Under the pieces are notes generated by a model. The model made no database searches, was not told where the DNA came from, and was given only the letters and a program-made list of their open reading frames with translations. The position numbers were made by a program, and so were the translations under genes. Shown in pieces: positions 1 to 5,327 of a DNA stretch of 5,327 nt. Every line of letters starts with the position of its first letter. Position 1 is the first letter of the stretch. Source of the DNA: Propionibacteriaceae bacterium (GTDB lineage: Bacteria > Actinomycetota > Actinomycetes > Propionibacteriales > Propionibacteriaceae); contig JAICEV010000265.1 of NCBI GenBank assembly GCA_025923975.1, forward strand, positions 1 through 5,327, in the 5' to 3' direction.

Positions 1-617
1 AAGTTGATTCGCAGGCGCTGACCACCGGACTCGTCGGTGAACTTGACCGAGCCGTGGCTGGTGCCGACCGCCACCGCGAGGGCGTCGACTCCGGTCCGCG
101 CCACGAACTCCTCGGCTTGGGAGGGATCGGCGTAGACGATTTCTTCGAGGACGCCAGTGATGCCGGCCTCGGCACCGCCAATCGTTCCGAGCTCTCCCTC
201 GACACTGACATTACGCGCGTGAGCGACGTCGACAACCGATTTGGTGATCGCCACATTCGACTCGAAGTCGTTAGGCTCGTCGTCCTCGGTAGAGCGGCTC
301 GCGTCAATCATCACGCTGGTGAACCCGTGATCCATGGCACGGACGCAATCTTCCAGAGTGCGACCGTGGTCCAGGTGCAGAGTGGCGGGTACGTCGGTGT
401 AGCTCTCGACAACCGTGCGCAGCATGTGCCACCACCAGCTTTCGTCGCCGTACGCGCTCGTCCCAGCGATGGCCTGGACGATCACCGGCGACCTCTCGGC
501 ACGGGCTGCATCGAGCACCGCAATTGTCTGGTTGAGGTCGGATACGTTGAATGCGCCGACGGCATAGCCGCCCCGCTCAGCGGCGGCGAGCGTCGTGGCG
601 AGCGTCTGGAGAGGCAT
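1..617 (-). CDS. Class II (zinc-dependent) ketose-bisphosphate aldolase, GatY/KbaY/FbaA family, 3' end outside window
   Basis: Cytoplasmic metal-dependent aldolase that reversibly splits a phosphorylated ketose into dihydroxyacetone phosphate and an aldehyde. Reading leftward from ATG at 617 gives 205 residues with no stop; family members are about 285, so roughly 80 residues are missing. Visible motifs are GAFNVSDLNQ (21-30); HLDHG (81-85), with Asp83 the expected catalytic acid and His84 a zinc ligand; SVMIDAS (101-107); VEGELGTIGG (139-148); and AVGTSHG (183-189), with His188 the second zinc ligand. The third zinc His and the C-terminal phosphate site lie beyond the edge. Compared with my memory of E. 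coli GatY, there is an acidic insertion of about six residues after MIDAS (STEDDEPNDFES, 109-120). The start overlaps the upstream FGGY kinase by 41 nt, with an AAAGGA site inside that gene, so the two are probably translationally coupled. The family is clear. The substrate (fructose, tagatose or another ketose phosphate) is not. Confidence 0.93.
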   Translation of the reverse strand, partial: MPLQTLATTLAAAERGGYAVGAFNVSDLNQTIAVLDAARAERSPVIVQAIAGTSAYGDESWWWHMLRTVVESYTDVPATLHLDHGRTLEDCVRAMDHGFTSVMIDASRSTEDDEPNDFESNVAITKSVVDVAHARNVSVEGELGTIGGAEAGITGVLEEIVYADPSQAEEFVARTGVDALAVAVGTSHGSVKFTDESGGQRLRIN

Positions 618-2103
618 GGGTGGACTGTCCTTTCTGGACTTCGAGTCGCTGGTTGAACGGTTTGAGGACGCGGTAGAGGTCGCGATAAGCCTCCCGTTGC
701 TGCACATACCAGTCAACGGTGTCGGGATCGGGATGGGCGGTGGCACCGAGGGTGATCGACGGTAGATCATCGATATCAAAGAGGCCAATGGCAGCGCCGG
801 CCAGGAGTGCCGCGCCGCGAGCAGACGCGTTGCCGTGGGCGGGAGTCAGGGGCACGCCGGCGGCGGAGGCCCGGATGCCGAGGGTGATCGGGTTAGTGGC
901 ACCGGCGCCGACGGCGCGGACTTGGCCGACCGGCACACCGGCTGCCGTGAACGCGTTGACGATACTGCCGAGCTCGTAGCCGGCGGCCTCCAGGAACGCT
1001 CGTGTGAGCTGAGCTCTGCTGAGGTCAAGGGTGAGTCCGACAACGGCGCCACGTCCAGTCGGGTCGTTGTCTAAGGTCCCCGATCCTGCCAGGTAGGGCA
1101 GCACGATCACCGGCGGTGGCTCAGTGGACGACTCAGACAGCAACGCATCGGCGTCCGCACCGATCAGGTCGACATACCAGTCGAGCGTCCAGCCGCCAGC
1201 CGCGGTACCAGCGAGGGTGAGCCAGCGCCCGGGCTGCCACCGATAGGTAGCGAAACCAGTTCCCGCGATCCCAGCTGGCCGCTGCGCTGTCTCGACGGTG
1301 AGGCAGTCGCTGGAGCCGAGTGCGAACGTCGAAACAGATCCCACACTGCCACCTGCACCGATGAAGGAGGCGGCCTGATCATGCGCGCCGGCCACCAGCG
1401 CTGTCCCGCCCGGAAGCCCAAGTCGCTTGGCAGTCTCAGCTGAGACCGTGCCTATTGGGGTGCCCGAAGGTACACATTCCGAAAACGGGACCTCGGTCAG
1501 CCAGGGTGCGTCCACGGCAGCTGCTGCCGTCATCTCGGCTGACCAGGCCGCGGTCTCGACGTCGAAGAGGCCGGTACGCGCGGCCAAAGTCCAGTCGATC
1601 GCGGGAGCAGCGCCCCAACGGATGCTAATGAAGTCGCTCAGAGCACGGTAGGCAATGGCAGCAGGGGGACGCCAGGCTGCGTCCCCTGCCGCAATCTTGT
1701 AGACAGAGAACATCCGGTTGAGCGGTTGGCCGGTGATTTGCTGCACCCGCCTGGCGCCGAATCGCTCGCTCATCGCCCGGGCGGCCGGCTCGCCACGGGC
1801 GTCCATGCTGACCGGTGCCAAGCTGAGCGCCCGGCCTCGCCGGTCGACCGGGACGACGGCTTCGCCTTGGCTGCTGAGGGCGATTGCTCGTACCGGATCG
1901 CCGAGGTCGGCGGCCGCTGCGACTACAGCGGCCAGTAGTGACTCTGCGGATTGCAGCACTGCCTCAGCATCGACGGCAATCCAGCCCTCTCTAGGTCGCT
2001 GGAGACTCGTCTTCCCAACTGCTACGGCGATCTGCTGTCCCTGCTCGTCGTATGCGGCGGCCCGGACGCCGCTCGTGCCAAGATCGACACCAACCGTACT
2101 CAC
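577..2103 (-). CDS. FGGY-family carbohydrate kinase, substrate unknown
   Basis: ATP-dependent sugar kinase of 508 residues, typical FGGY length. It has an N-terminal phosphate-binding loop VGVDLGTSGVR (4-14), a substrate-side region SSQGEAVVPVD (77-87) followed by MDAR (100-103), and the catalytic base Asp242 in GAHDQAASFIGAG. The second nucleotide loop is LGSSD (262-266), then GSGTLDNDPTGRGAVVGL (340-357), and GAGATNP (399-405) with NASARGAALLAG closing the ATP site. It lacks the xylulokinase GQMH and GERTP motifs, so it is an FGGY kinase of another specificity and not a recent copy of its neighbour at 2157-3578. GTG at 2103 is the only sensible start, because an in-frame stop precedes it with no other start codon between. 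The Shine-Dalgarno is weak and the preceding kinase ends 53 nt upstream, so it probably depends on upstream translation. The last 23 or so residues (after KPFNQ, about 485) look like a non-conserved tail covering the start region of the class II aldolase. Family call is secure; the sugar is not identifiable. Confidence 0.93.
   Translation of the reverse strand: MSTVGVDLGTSGVRAAAYDEQGQQIAVAVGKTSLQRPREGWIAVDAEAVLQSAESLLAAVVAAAADLGDPVRAIALSSQGEAVVPVDRRGRALSLAPVSMDARGEPAARAMSERFGARRVQQITGQPLNRMFSVYKIAAGDAAWRPPAAIAYRALSDFISIRWGAAPAIDWTLAARTGLFDVETAAWSAEMTAAAAVDAPWLTEVPFSECVPSGTPIGTVSAETAKRLGLPGGTALVAGAHDQAASFIGAGGSVGSVSTFALGSSDCLTVETAQRPAGIAGTGFATYRWQPGRWLTLAGTAAGGWTLDWYVDLIGADADALLSESSTEPPPVIVLPYLAGSGTLDNDPTGRGAVVGLTLDLSRAQLTRAFLEAAGYELGSIVNAFTAAGVPVGQVRAVGAGATNPITLGIRASAAGVPLTPAHGNASARGAALLAGAAIGLFDIDDLPSITLGATAHPDPDTVDWYVQQREAYRDLYRVLKPFNQRLEVQKGQSTHASPDARHDARRR
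628..633 (-). promoter_or_regulatory. Ribosome binding site AAAGGA for the class II aldolase
   Basis: AAAGGA lies 10 nt before ATG 617, inside the 3' end of the FGGY kinase coding sequence. It supports the aldolase start, which in turn matches the usual family N-terminus, and the 41-nt overlap of the two genes. Confidence 0.6.
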
Positions 2104-2150
2104 GATGTGGTCCGGGGGCGTCCGATGGCCGGGTCGCGCTCGATGACCAT
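2100..2150 (-). other. Possible 16-codon leader ORF between the two FGGY kinases
   Basis: After the XylB-like kinase stop (2157-2159) an ATG at 2150 opens a 16-codon frame (MVIERDPAIGRPRTTS). Its TGA overlaps the GTG start of the next kinase as GTGA. AGG sits about 5 nt before the ATG. This would suit reinitiation onto a kinase with a poor ribosome site, but the frame is short and could be chance. Confidence 0.2.
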
Positions 2151-2156
2151 GTCAAC

Positions 2157-3578
2157 CTATGAATCTGGCGTCAGAGCATCAACGACCGTGCGGTACCGCG
2201 TGTAGCGATCATTCAGAATGTCGACGTCGGCGAGGCCAGATTCGTTGATCGGATCGCTCAGAGCAGGCACGGACTGCCAGTTCTGCCACCATCCCTGCGA
2301 GACTCCAGCGGTCATTGCTGCGCCGTAGGCTGCATCGCGATCAGTAGTTCGGTACGGAACTCCGAATACGCCGCTGACGATTTGACACCACAGCTCGCTC
2401 TGCGCGCCGCCCCCTTTCAGCGTGAGCACATCGGTCGGCAGCGGAGTCCCCCTTTTCTGTTGCAGGCGGCGAAGTTCGAAAGCGACTCCCTCAAGAACTG
2501 AACGAACGAGATCGTCGCGTCCGTGCTCGGTTGAGAGTCCTACGAAGGCGCCCGGCGCGCCGCCGCCCCGGGCGCCGCGCTCTCCCATCAGGAAAGGAAG
2601 AAAGAGAAGATCGTGGGCGCCCGGCGGAGACGACATGGCTGCTGAAGTAAACGCAGCCAGACTCTCTCCTGGCGCCAACAGGTCGCGCAGCCATTGCAGG
2701 CTCTTGCCACCAGCGTGGAGTGAGTCCAGCCGCAGCCACAGATTGGACTGAGCGTGGCAGAAAGAGCCAGGAACAGGACGGTCAGATACCCCTAGGACGA
2801 CCGCCGACGTGCCCAGGATGATCGCCATATCACCGGCATGGGTGAGGCCTGCAGCCAAGGCTTCGGCGAACTGATCGCCCACACCGACAGCCGTTCCAGC
2901 TGATTGCAGCGTTGGGCTGGCATTTCGTTCGACAGCACCGCCGTCGGCAATTGGATCCACCACCGGCGGCAAAAGCCCAAGATCGAGTTCCAGCGCGGAC
3001 AATATCGTGTTGGACCATTCCCGTGTCGCCGAGTCCAACATCCCGGTTCCGGAAGCGTCGGTCCAATCGGTTACGACGCGTCCGGTGTACCGCCATCGAA
3101 GGTAATCCTTTGGCAGCAACACGTTTGACGTGCGGCTCAGCACACCAGGCTCGTGGCGTCGAACCCACAACAGCTGTGGCAGGGTAAACGCTGGGAGGGG
3201 CGGATTACCTGTAATGGCCGCGACATCGGGTACCTGGTTCTCGATCATGGTGCACTCGGCCGTGGCCCGGCGATCGGCCCAGAGAATGGCGGGGCGTGCC
3301 GGATTGCCTTCGGCGTCCAGCAGCACGAGGCTGTGCATCTGTCCAGTGATCGACAACGAAAGTTTGTCGCCTGGACCGGCACCCACGATGTCAAGCGCAC
3401 GCTCCACGGTCGCATCCACGGCCTCGCCCCAGGCGAGAGGATCTTGTTCAGCCCATCCTCGATAGGGAGCAGATATCGGATAAGGCGGTGATGTGACCGT
3501 GCTGGCCGTCAGATCGCTTGCAACGACCGTCACCTTGCAGGCAGTCGTTCCAAGATCGACTCCGAGTAGTAGATCCAT
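2157..3578 (-). CDS. Xylulokinase-like (XylB-type) FGGY carbohydrate kinase
   Basis: Sugar kinase of 473 residues from ATG 3578, resembling E. coli XylB along its length. Motifs are LLGVDLGTTACK (4-15), ITGQMHSLVLLD (77-88) with the substrate-contacting Gln-Met-His, PAILWADRR (96-104), LLPKDYLRWRYTG (154-166), TDASGTGMLD (173-182), catalytic base Asp235 in GVGDQFAEA, LGTSA (255-259), and GGGAQSELW (389-397). The loop usually reading GERTPHxDPxARG is here GERGARGGGAPG (332-343), glycine-rich and about one residue shorter, so specificity may not be D-xylulose. No xylose isomerase lies in the window. The frame extends to another ATG at 3602, adding MRRRTEGD. I prefer 3578 because family proteins begin right at the beta strand before DLGTT and GAAGGAG lies just upstream, although only 2 nt away. 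It is the first gene of the leftward transcript. Other XylB-like substrates (ribulose, tetritols, deoxy sugars) are possible. Confidence 0.93.
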   Translation of the reverse strand: MDLLLGVDLGTTACKVTVVASDLTASTVTSPPYPISAPYRGWAEQDPLAWGEAVDATVERALDIVGAGPGDKLSLSITGQMHSLVLLDAEGNPARPAILWADRRATAECTMIENQVPDVAAITGNPPLPAFTLPQLLWVRRHEPGVLSRTSNVLLPKDYLRWRYTGRVVTDWTDASGTGMLDSATREWSNTILSALELDLGLLPPVVDPIADGGAVERNASPTLQSAGTAVGVGDQFAEALAAGLTHAGDMAIILGTSAVVLGVSDRPVPGSFCHAQSNLWLRLDSLHAGGKSLQWLRDLLAPGESLAAFTSAAMSSPPGAHDLLFLPFLMGERGARGGGAPGAFVGLSTEHGRDDLVRSVLEGVAFELRRLQQKRGTPLPTDVLTLKGGGAQSELWCQIVSGVFGVPYRTTDRDAAYGAAMTAGVSQGWWQNWQSVPALSDPINESGLADVDILNDRYTRYRTVVDALTPDS

Positions 3579-3580
3579 GT

Positions 3581-3587
3581 CTCCTTC
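3581..3587 (-). promoter_or_regulatory. Shine-Dalgarno GAAGGAG for the XylB-like kinase, unusually close to the start
   Basis: On the minus strand GAAGGAG is followed by AC and then ATG at 3578, a spacer of only 2 nt. It is the strongest ribosome-site match in the window. The alternative ATG at 3602 has only AGGTGA about 13 nt upstream, inside the GGTGA/TCACC inverted repeat. The site favours 3578 but does not settle the start. Confidence 0.5.
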
Positions 3588-3606
3588 AGTTCTTCGTCTC
3601 ATGACG

Positions 3607-3620
3607 GGTGAGCATTCACC
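3607..3620. repeat. Inverted repeat GGTGA-GCAT-TCACC
   Basis: Two perfect 5-nt arms flank a 4-nt centre, 29 bp upstream of the preferred leftward kinase start. A related sequence, TTGAGATCACC, follows at about 3630-3640, so TGAG..TCACC..TGAG occurs twice in close succession (about 3609-3648). It could be a small operator or an mRNA hairpin in the leader of the leftward transcript. The arms are short and chance is possible. Confidence 0.35.
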
Positions 3621-3684
3621 TGAGTGAGGTTGAGATCACCCGCTGAGTCGGCGAGCTTGGTCAGGCGGCCTCTGGACCGACCGC

Positions 3685-3719
3685 GTGATTCAGTTTGATG
3701 TGATCAGTGCGGCTTTGAT
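3685..3719. repeat. Tandem imperfect direct repeat, candidate operator
   Basis: GTGATTCAGTTTGAT at 3685-3699 is followed directly by GTGATCAGT at 3700-3708 and TTTGAT at 3714-3719. The TTTGAT elements at 3694 and 3714 are 20 bp apart, about two helical turns, so they lie on the same DNA face. Direct repeats in a divergent promoter region are typical of operators for DeoR-type sugar regulators. That assignment is inference, since no regulator is present to match. Confidence 0.4.
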
Positions 3720-3815
3720 TGAGGTCCTTTTCGCTGTCTAAGCCGCATGGCGCATCTGCTCACTCTGTGACCTTAGCCTTGGGGCGGTCCTACCCCACAG
3801 TTGGTCGCGACGTGA

Positions 3816-3844
3816 TAGTCAGGCGTCAGGTAGCTGCTGATAAC
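3816..3844 (+). promoter_or_regulatory. Candidate promoter for the rightward aldolase-kinase unit
   Basis: TAGTCA at 3816-3821 matches four of six bases of the -35 consensus, and GATAAC at 3839-3844 matches four of six of the -10, with a 17-bp spacer. Transcription would start near 3851, leaving a leader of about 18 nt with AGGA at 3855-3858. Such matches are common by chance in high-GC genomes. Confidence 0.25.
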
Positions 3845-3850
3845 TCTGAC
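3818..3850. repeat. GTCAGG direct repeat with inverted CTGAC
   Basis: GTCAGG occurs at 3818-3823 and 3825-3830, separated by one base. The inverse, CTGAC, lies at 3846-3850, just before the aldolase ribosome site. These flank the best -10-like sequence of the rightward unit, so binding here would block transcription initiation. Only sequence pattern supports a regulatory role. Confidence 0.3.
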
Positions 3851-3868
3851 AGACAGGACACACTCGAT

Positions 3869-4600
3869 ATGGGACTCGGCACTCAGGTCCGGCTTCGCCG
3901 GTTGTTCTCTCACCCCTCTGGATGCCTGTTCGGGATCGCTGTTGACCACTTCATCGGATACGGCGACGTTCGTTCCGGAGGGCTGCGCAGCCTTCCGCAG
4001 GCACTTGACCGCGTTATGACCGCTCGACCGGATTCTGTAACGATGCTGCCCGGCGCAGCCAAGCAGCTATGGGGCGAATTTGCCGGTCAGGCGAGCTTGA
4101 TCATCCAGGCTGGCATGTTCACCGCAGATGATCGCGTTCGAGAGTTGATCGCCACGCCGGAGGACGCCGCCCGTCTGGGCGCCGACGCGCTTGCTGTGGC
4201 CATCGGGGTGAGGGGACCATTTGAGGGCAGTTATCTTCGCTGGCTAACCGATAGCGTGGCCGCGGCGGCGAAGATCGAGATGCCAGTGATTGCGCATATC
4301 TATCCTCGGGATTACTCCGGCGACGTGCCCGTCATCCGATTCGTGCCCGACGAGATCGCCTGGGCAGTTCGCTGCGGGGTAGAGACTGGTGTGGATGTGA
4401 TCAAGGTCGGCTATCCGGGTGACCAGGCTGCGTTTGCCGAAATTGTGGCTTCAGCACCGGTACCGGTCGTGGTAGCCGGTGGTCCTCGAACCGAGACGAT
4501 CCGAGAGGGTTTGACATTCACGGTGGAAGCCATGAGGGCAGGAGCAGTTGGTGCGGTAGTTGCCGCAATATCTGGGGGGTCGACGACATCGAAGGCGTAG
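3869..4600 (+). CDS. Class I (Schiff-base) aldolase, DhnA/LsrF-type DeoC/LacD superfamily, C-terminus lost by frameshift
   Basis: TIM-barrel aldolase of the superfamily that includes archaeal-type fructose-bisphosphate aldolase and LsrF. As read it has 243 residues. Visible elements are MGLGTQVRLRRLF (1-13), GIAVDHFIGYG (22-32), PDSVTMLPGAA (54-64), GADALAVAIGVRG (104-116), PVIAHIYPRD (139-148), Schiff-base Lys179 in VDVIKVGYPGD, and VPVVVAGGP (198-206). After GAVGAVV (225-231) the frame runs into AAISGGSTTSKA and stops at 4600. One added G at about 4562 instead gives VVGRNIWGVDD, the usual phosphate-binding end, and a 271-residue protein ending at 4683. The gene as given is therefore probably a frameshifted, inactive allele, unless the base is a sequence error. 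ATG 3869 was chosen because homology begins there and AGGA lies 10 nt upstream. The frame also opens at TTG 3719, but those 50 residues do not look like a family N-terminus. It is first in the rightward unit, before a PfkB kinase. Substrate unknown. Confidence 0.88.
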   Translation: MGLGTQVRLRRLFSHPSGCLFGIAVDHFIGYGDVRSGGLRSLPQALDRVMTARPDSVTMLPGAAKQLWGEFAGQASLIIQAGMFTADDRVRELIATPEDAARLGADALAVAIGVRGPFEGSYLRWLTDSVAAAAKIEMPVIAHIYPRDYSGDVPVIRFVPDEIAWAVRCGVETGVDVIKVGYPGDQAAFAEIVASAPVPVVVAGGPRTETIREGLTFTVEAMRAGAVGAVVAAISGGSTTSKA

Positions 4601-4683
4601 CCACTGCCTATAGAGCAGTCATTCACGACAGCGCAACCGCAGAACAGGCTCTGTCATCAGTCCAGGGCGGCGGCGGCACCTGA
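4562..4683 (+). pseudogene. Out-of-frame C-terminal remnant of the class I aldolase
   Basis: This segment encodes the missing end of the aldolase in the -1 frame relative to 3869-4600. Reading CGC at 4564 onward gives RNIWGVDDIEG, then VATAYRAVIHDSATAEQAL, then a Gly-rich end and TGA at 4681-4683. In the family this region supplies the GRN phosphate-binding turn and the last barrel helix, so its loss should destabilise or inactivate the enzyme. The remnant has no start codon or ribosome site of its own. Its stop sits one base before the PfkB GTG, the spacing expected if the intact aldolase gene originally ran to 4683. It is best treated as part of the aldolase gene rather than a separate gene. 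Confidence 0.85.
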
Positions 4684-4684
4684 C

Positions 4685-5327
4685 GTGAAACGCCTCGATG
4701 TGGTTGGGGTCGGCTGCGTTTCGATCGATGACTTGCTCTACGTGGATGCCGTCCCGATGGAGGAGAAGGGCCGCATCCGAGCGTACGAACAGCAACCTGG
4801 AGGAAACATCGCAACGGCACTGGTAGCTGCCGCTGGACTTGGTGCAAGTGTCGCGTTCGTTGGCCGACTCAGTGATCAGGAGGATGGTGCGATTGTCCGT
4901 GCGGACTTCGCGGCGCATGGGGTGGATGTGCAGTTCGCTTTGCCGGACCCAGAAGCACGCCCGATTCGCGCCACCGTCGTTGTCTTCAGGCGTGGTGATC
5001 GTTTCATCGCCTTCGACGACGCGACGACGATCGGTCTGCTCCCCGGCGACGATGTGACACCGTTATTCCAGGCCCGAACTGTGCTGCTGGACACCTACGC
5101 TCTAGCTCCGACTATCGCCGCGCTCGGCAGCGATGCGAACCGGGTGCTCATCGTTGCCGATGTCGAGGCGGAGGTTGAGTCTGCCTCGCTGAGTCAGGTA
5201 CAACACCTGGTGGTGCCGATGGCTTTTGCGCGTCGCTTGACAGGTGAGACAGACCCTGTAGCGATTCTGAGCGCGCTCTGGAATGACCGCCGAGCCACCG
5301 TGGTCGTCACGGACGGTGCGGATGGCG
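4685..5327 (+). CDS. PfkB/ribokinase-family carbohydrate kinase, 3' end outside window
   Basis: ATP-dependent sugar or sugar-phosphate kinase; 214 residues are visible of a usual 290-320. It starts LDVVGVGCVSIDDLLYV (4-20), the first beta strand plus substrate-binding acidic residues (Asp15, Asp16). The PfkB N-terminal signature follows: QPGGNIATALVAAAGLG (37-53) and VAFVGRLSDQEDG (56-68). RPIRATVVVFRRGDRF (92-107) fits the lid/sheet region and ATVVVTDGADG (204-214) is the strand before the ATP site. The catalytic GAGD motif is past the window end. GTG at 4685 is the first start codon after an in-frame stop at 4598-4600. No strong Shine-Dalgarno is visible, and the restored aldolase stop is one base upstream, implying translational coupling. 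If the aldolase really stops at 4600, the ribosome must bridge 84 nt, so expression of this gene may also suffer. Pairing with a class I aldolase recalls LacC/LacD and sulfofructose kinase/aldolase pairs, but the substrate is not determined. Confidence 0.9.
   Translation, partial: MKRLDVVGVGCVSIDDLLYVDAVPMEEKGRIRAYEQQPGGNIATALVAAAGLGASVAFVGRLSDQEDGAIVRADFAAHGVDVQFALPDPEARPIRATVVVFRRGDRFIAFDDATTIGLLPGDDVTPLFQARTVLLDTYALAPTIAALGSDANRVLIVADVEAEVESASLSQVQHLVVPMAFARRLTGETDPVAILSALWNDRRATVVVTDGADG

Larger units (their letters stand above)
3579..3868. promoter_or_regulatory. Divergent intergenic control region
   Basis: This is a gene-free stretch of 290 bp between two units read in opposite directions, so it must hold both promoters and is the natural place for a shared operator. 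I see a perfect GGTGA/TCACC inverted repeat near the leftward start, a tandem imperfect GTGAT...TTGAT repeat at its centre, a GTCAGG pair near the rightward start, and a weak hairpin TGGGG-8 nt-CCCCA at 3780-3797. No convincing -35/-10 pair was found for the leftward unit. No coding potential with family resemblance is seen here. The regulator gene is not in the window. Confidence 0.75.

Noticed and set aside
54..656. 200-codon open frame on the plus strand
   Set aside because: It lies opposite the class II aldolase, whose minus-strand translation has clear family motifs. The plus-strand translation shows none and is a high-GC shadow.
1718..2205. Plus-strand open frames opposite the FGGY kinase start and kinase gap
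   Set aside because: Low-complexity Ala/Arg/Ser-rich translations with no recognisable domain, antisense to a well-supported kinase.
577..3578. Recent tandem duplication of the two FGGY kinases
   Set aside because: Only the family-wide motifs are shared. The substrate regions (SSQGEA versus TGQMHS) and the GSGT versus GERG loops differ, so the divergence is ancient.
3719..3868. 50-residue N-terminal extension of the class I aldolase from TTG 3719
   Set aside because: The residues do not resemble the family, there is no good ribosome site at 3719, and the extension would cover the likely promoter. Homology begins at MGLGTQVRL (3869).
4573..4580. Programmed -1 frameshift on the TGGGGGGT run in the aldolase
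   Set aside because: A slip on the G6 run would return to the correct downstream frame, but the product would read AAISGG in place of GRNIWG and so lack the conserved motif. The motif itself is encoded out of frame upstream of the run, so the lesion is at about 4562.
2157..4683. AI-2 (Lsr) processing locus, because FGGY kinase plus LsrF-like aldolase recalls LsrK and LsrF
   Set aside because: The leading kinase is XylB-like, no Lsr transporter, LsrG or LsrR gene is present in the window, and a PfkB kinase and class II aldolase do not belong to that system. It cannot be excluded without flanking sequence.
4411..5094. Minus-strand open frames opposite the aldolase end and PfkB kinase
   Set aside because: They overlap plus-strand reading with clear family motifs, and their translations show no domain.

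Overview
The window looks like chromosomal DNA from a high-GC Gram-positive bacterium, probably an actinomycete. The support is GC-rich codon choice, GTG starts, tightly packed genes and the types of sugar-kinase and aldolase families present. No rRNA, tRNA, insertion sequence or CRISPR array is visible, and no species can be named from the sequence alone. Both ends of the window cut through genes.

The layout is a divergent carbohydrate-catabolism locus around an intergenic region of about 290 bp (3579-3868). Reading leftward on the minus strand are a XylB-like FGGY sugar kinase (2157-3578), a second and clearly different FGGY kinase (577-2103), and a class II zinc-dependent aldolase of the GatY/KbaY/FbaA type (1-617, C-terminus outside the window). 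The last two overlap by 41 nt. Reading rightward on the plus strand are a class I Schiff-base aldolase of the DhnA/LsrF (DeoC/LacD-like) superfamily (3869-4600 as read) and a PfkB/ribokinase-family kinase (4685 to beyond the window end).

Each arm therefore pairs one or more sugar kinases with an aldolase, but from non-homologous families: FGGY plus class II on the left, PfkB plus class I on the right. The simplest reading is a pathway, or two related pathways, that phosphorylates a ketose or similar sugar and splits it into triose phosphate and a second fragment. The substrate cannot be read from the sequence. No transporter, isomerase, dehydrogenase or regulator lies inside the window.

The clearest anomaly is a one-base loss in the class I aldolase at about 4562. 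Adding one G there restores the conserved GRNIW phosphate-binding motif and a further stretch of about 34 residues. That stretch ends at 4683, one base before the PfkB start. As given, the protein stops at 4600 without its last active-site element, so this is either a true frameshift mutation or a sequence error. The central region also carries direct and inverted repeats that are candidate operators.
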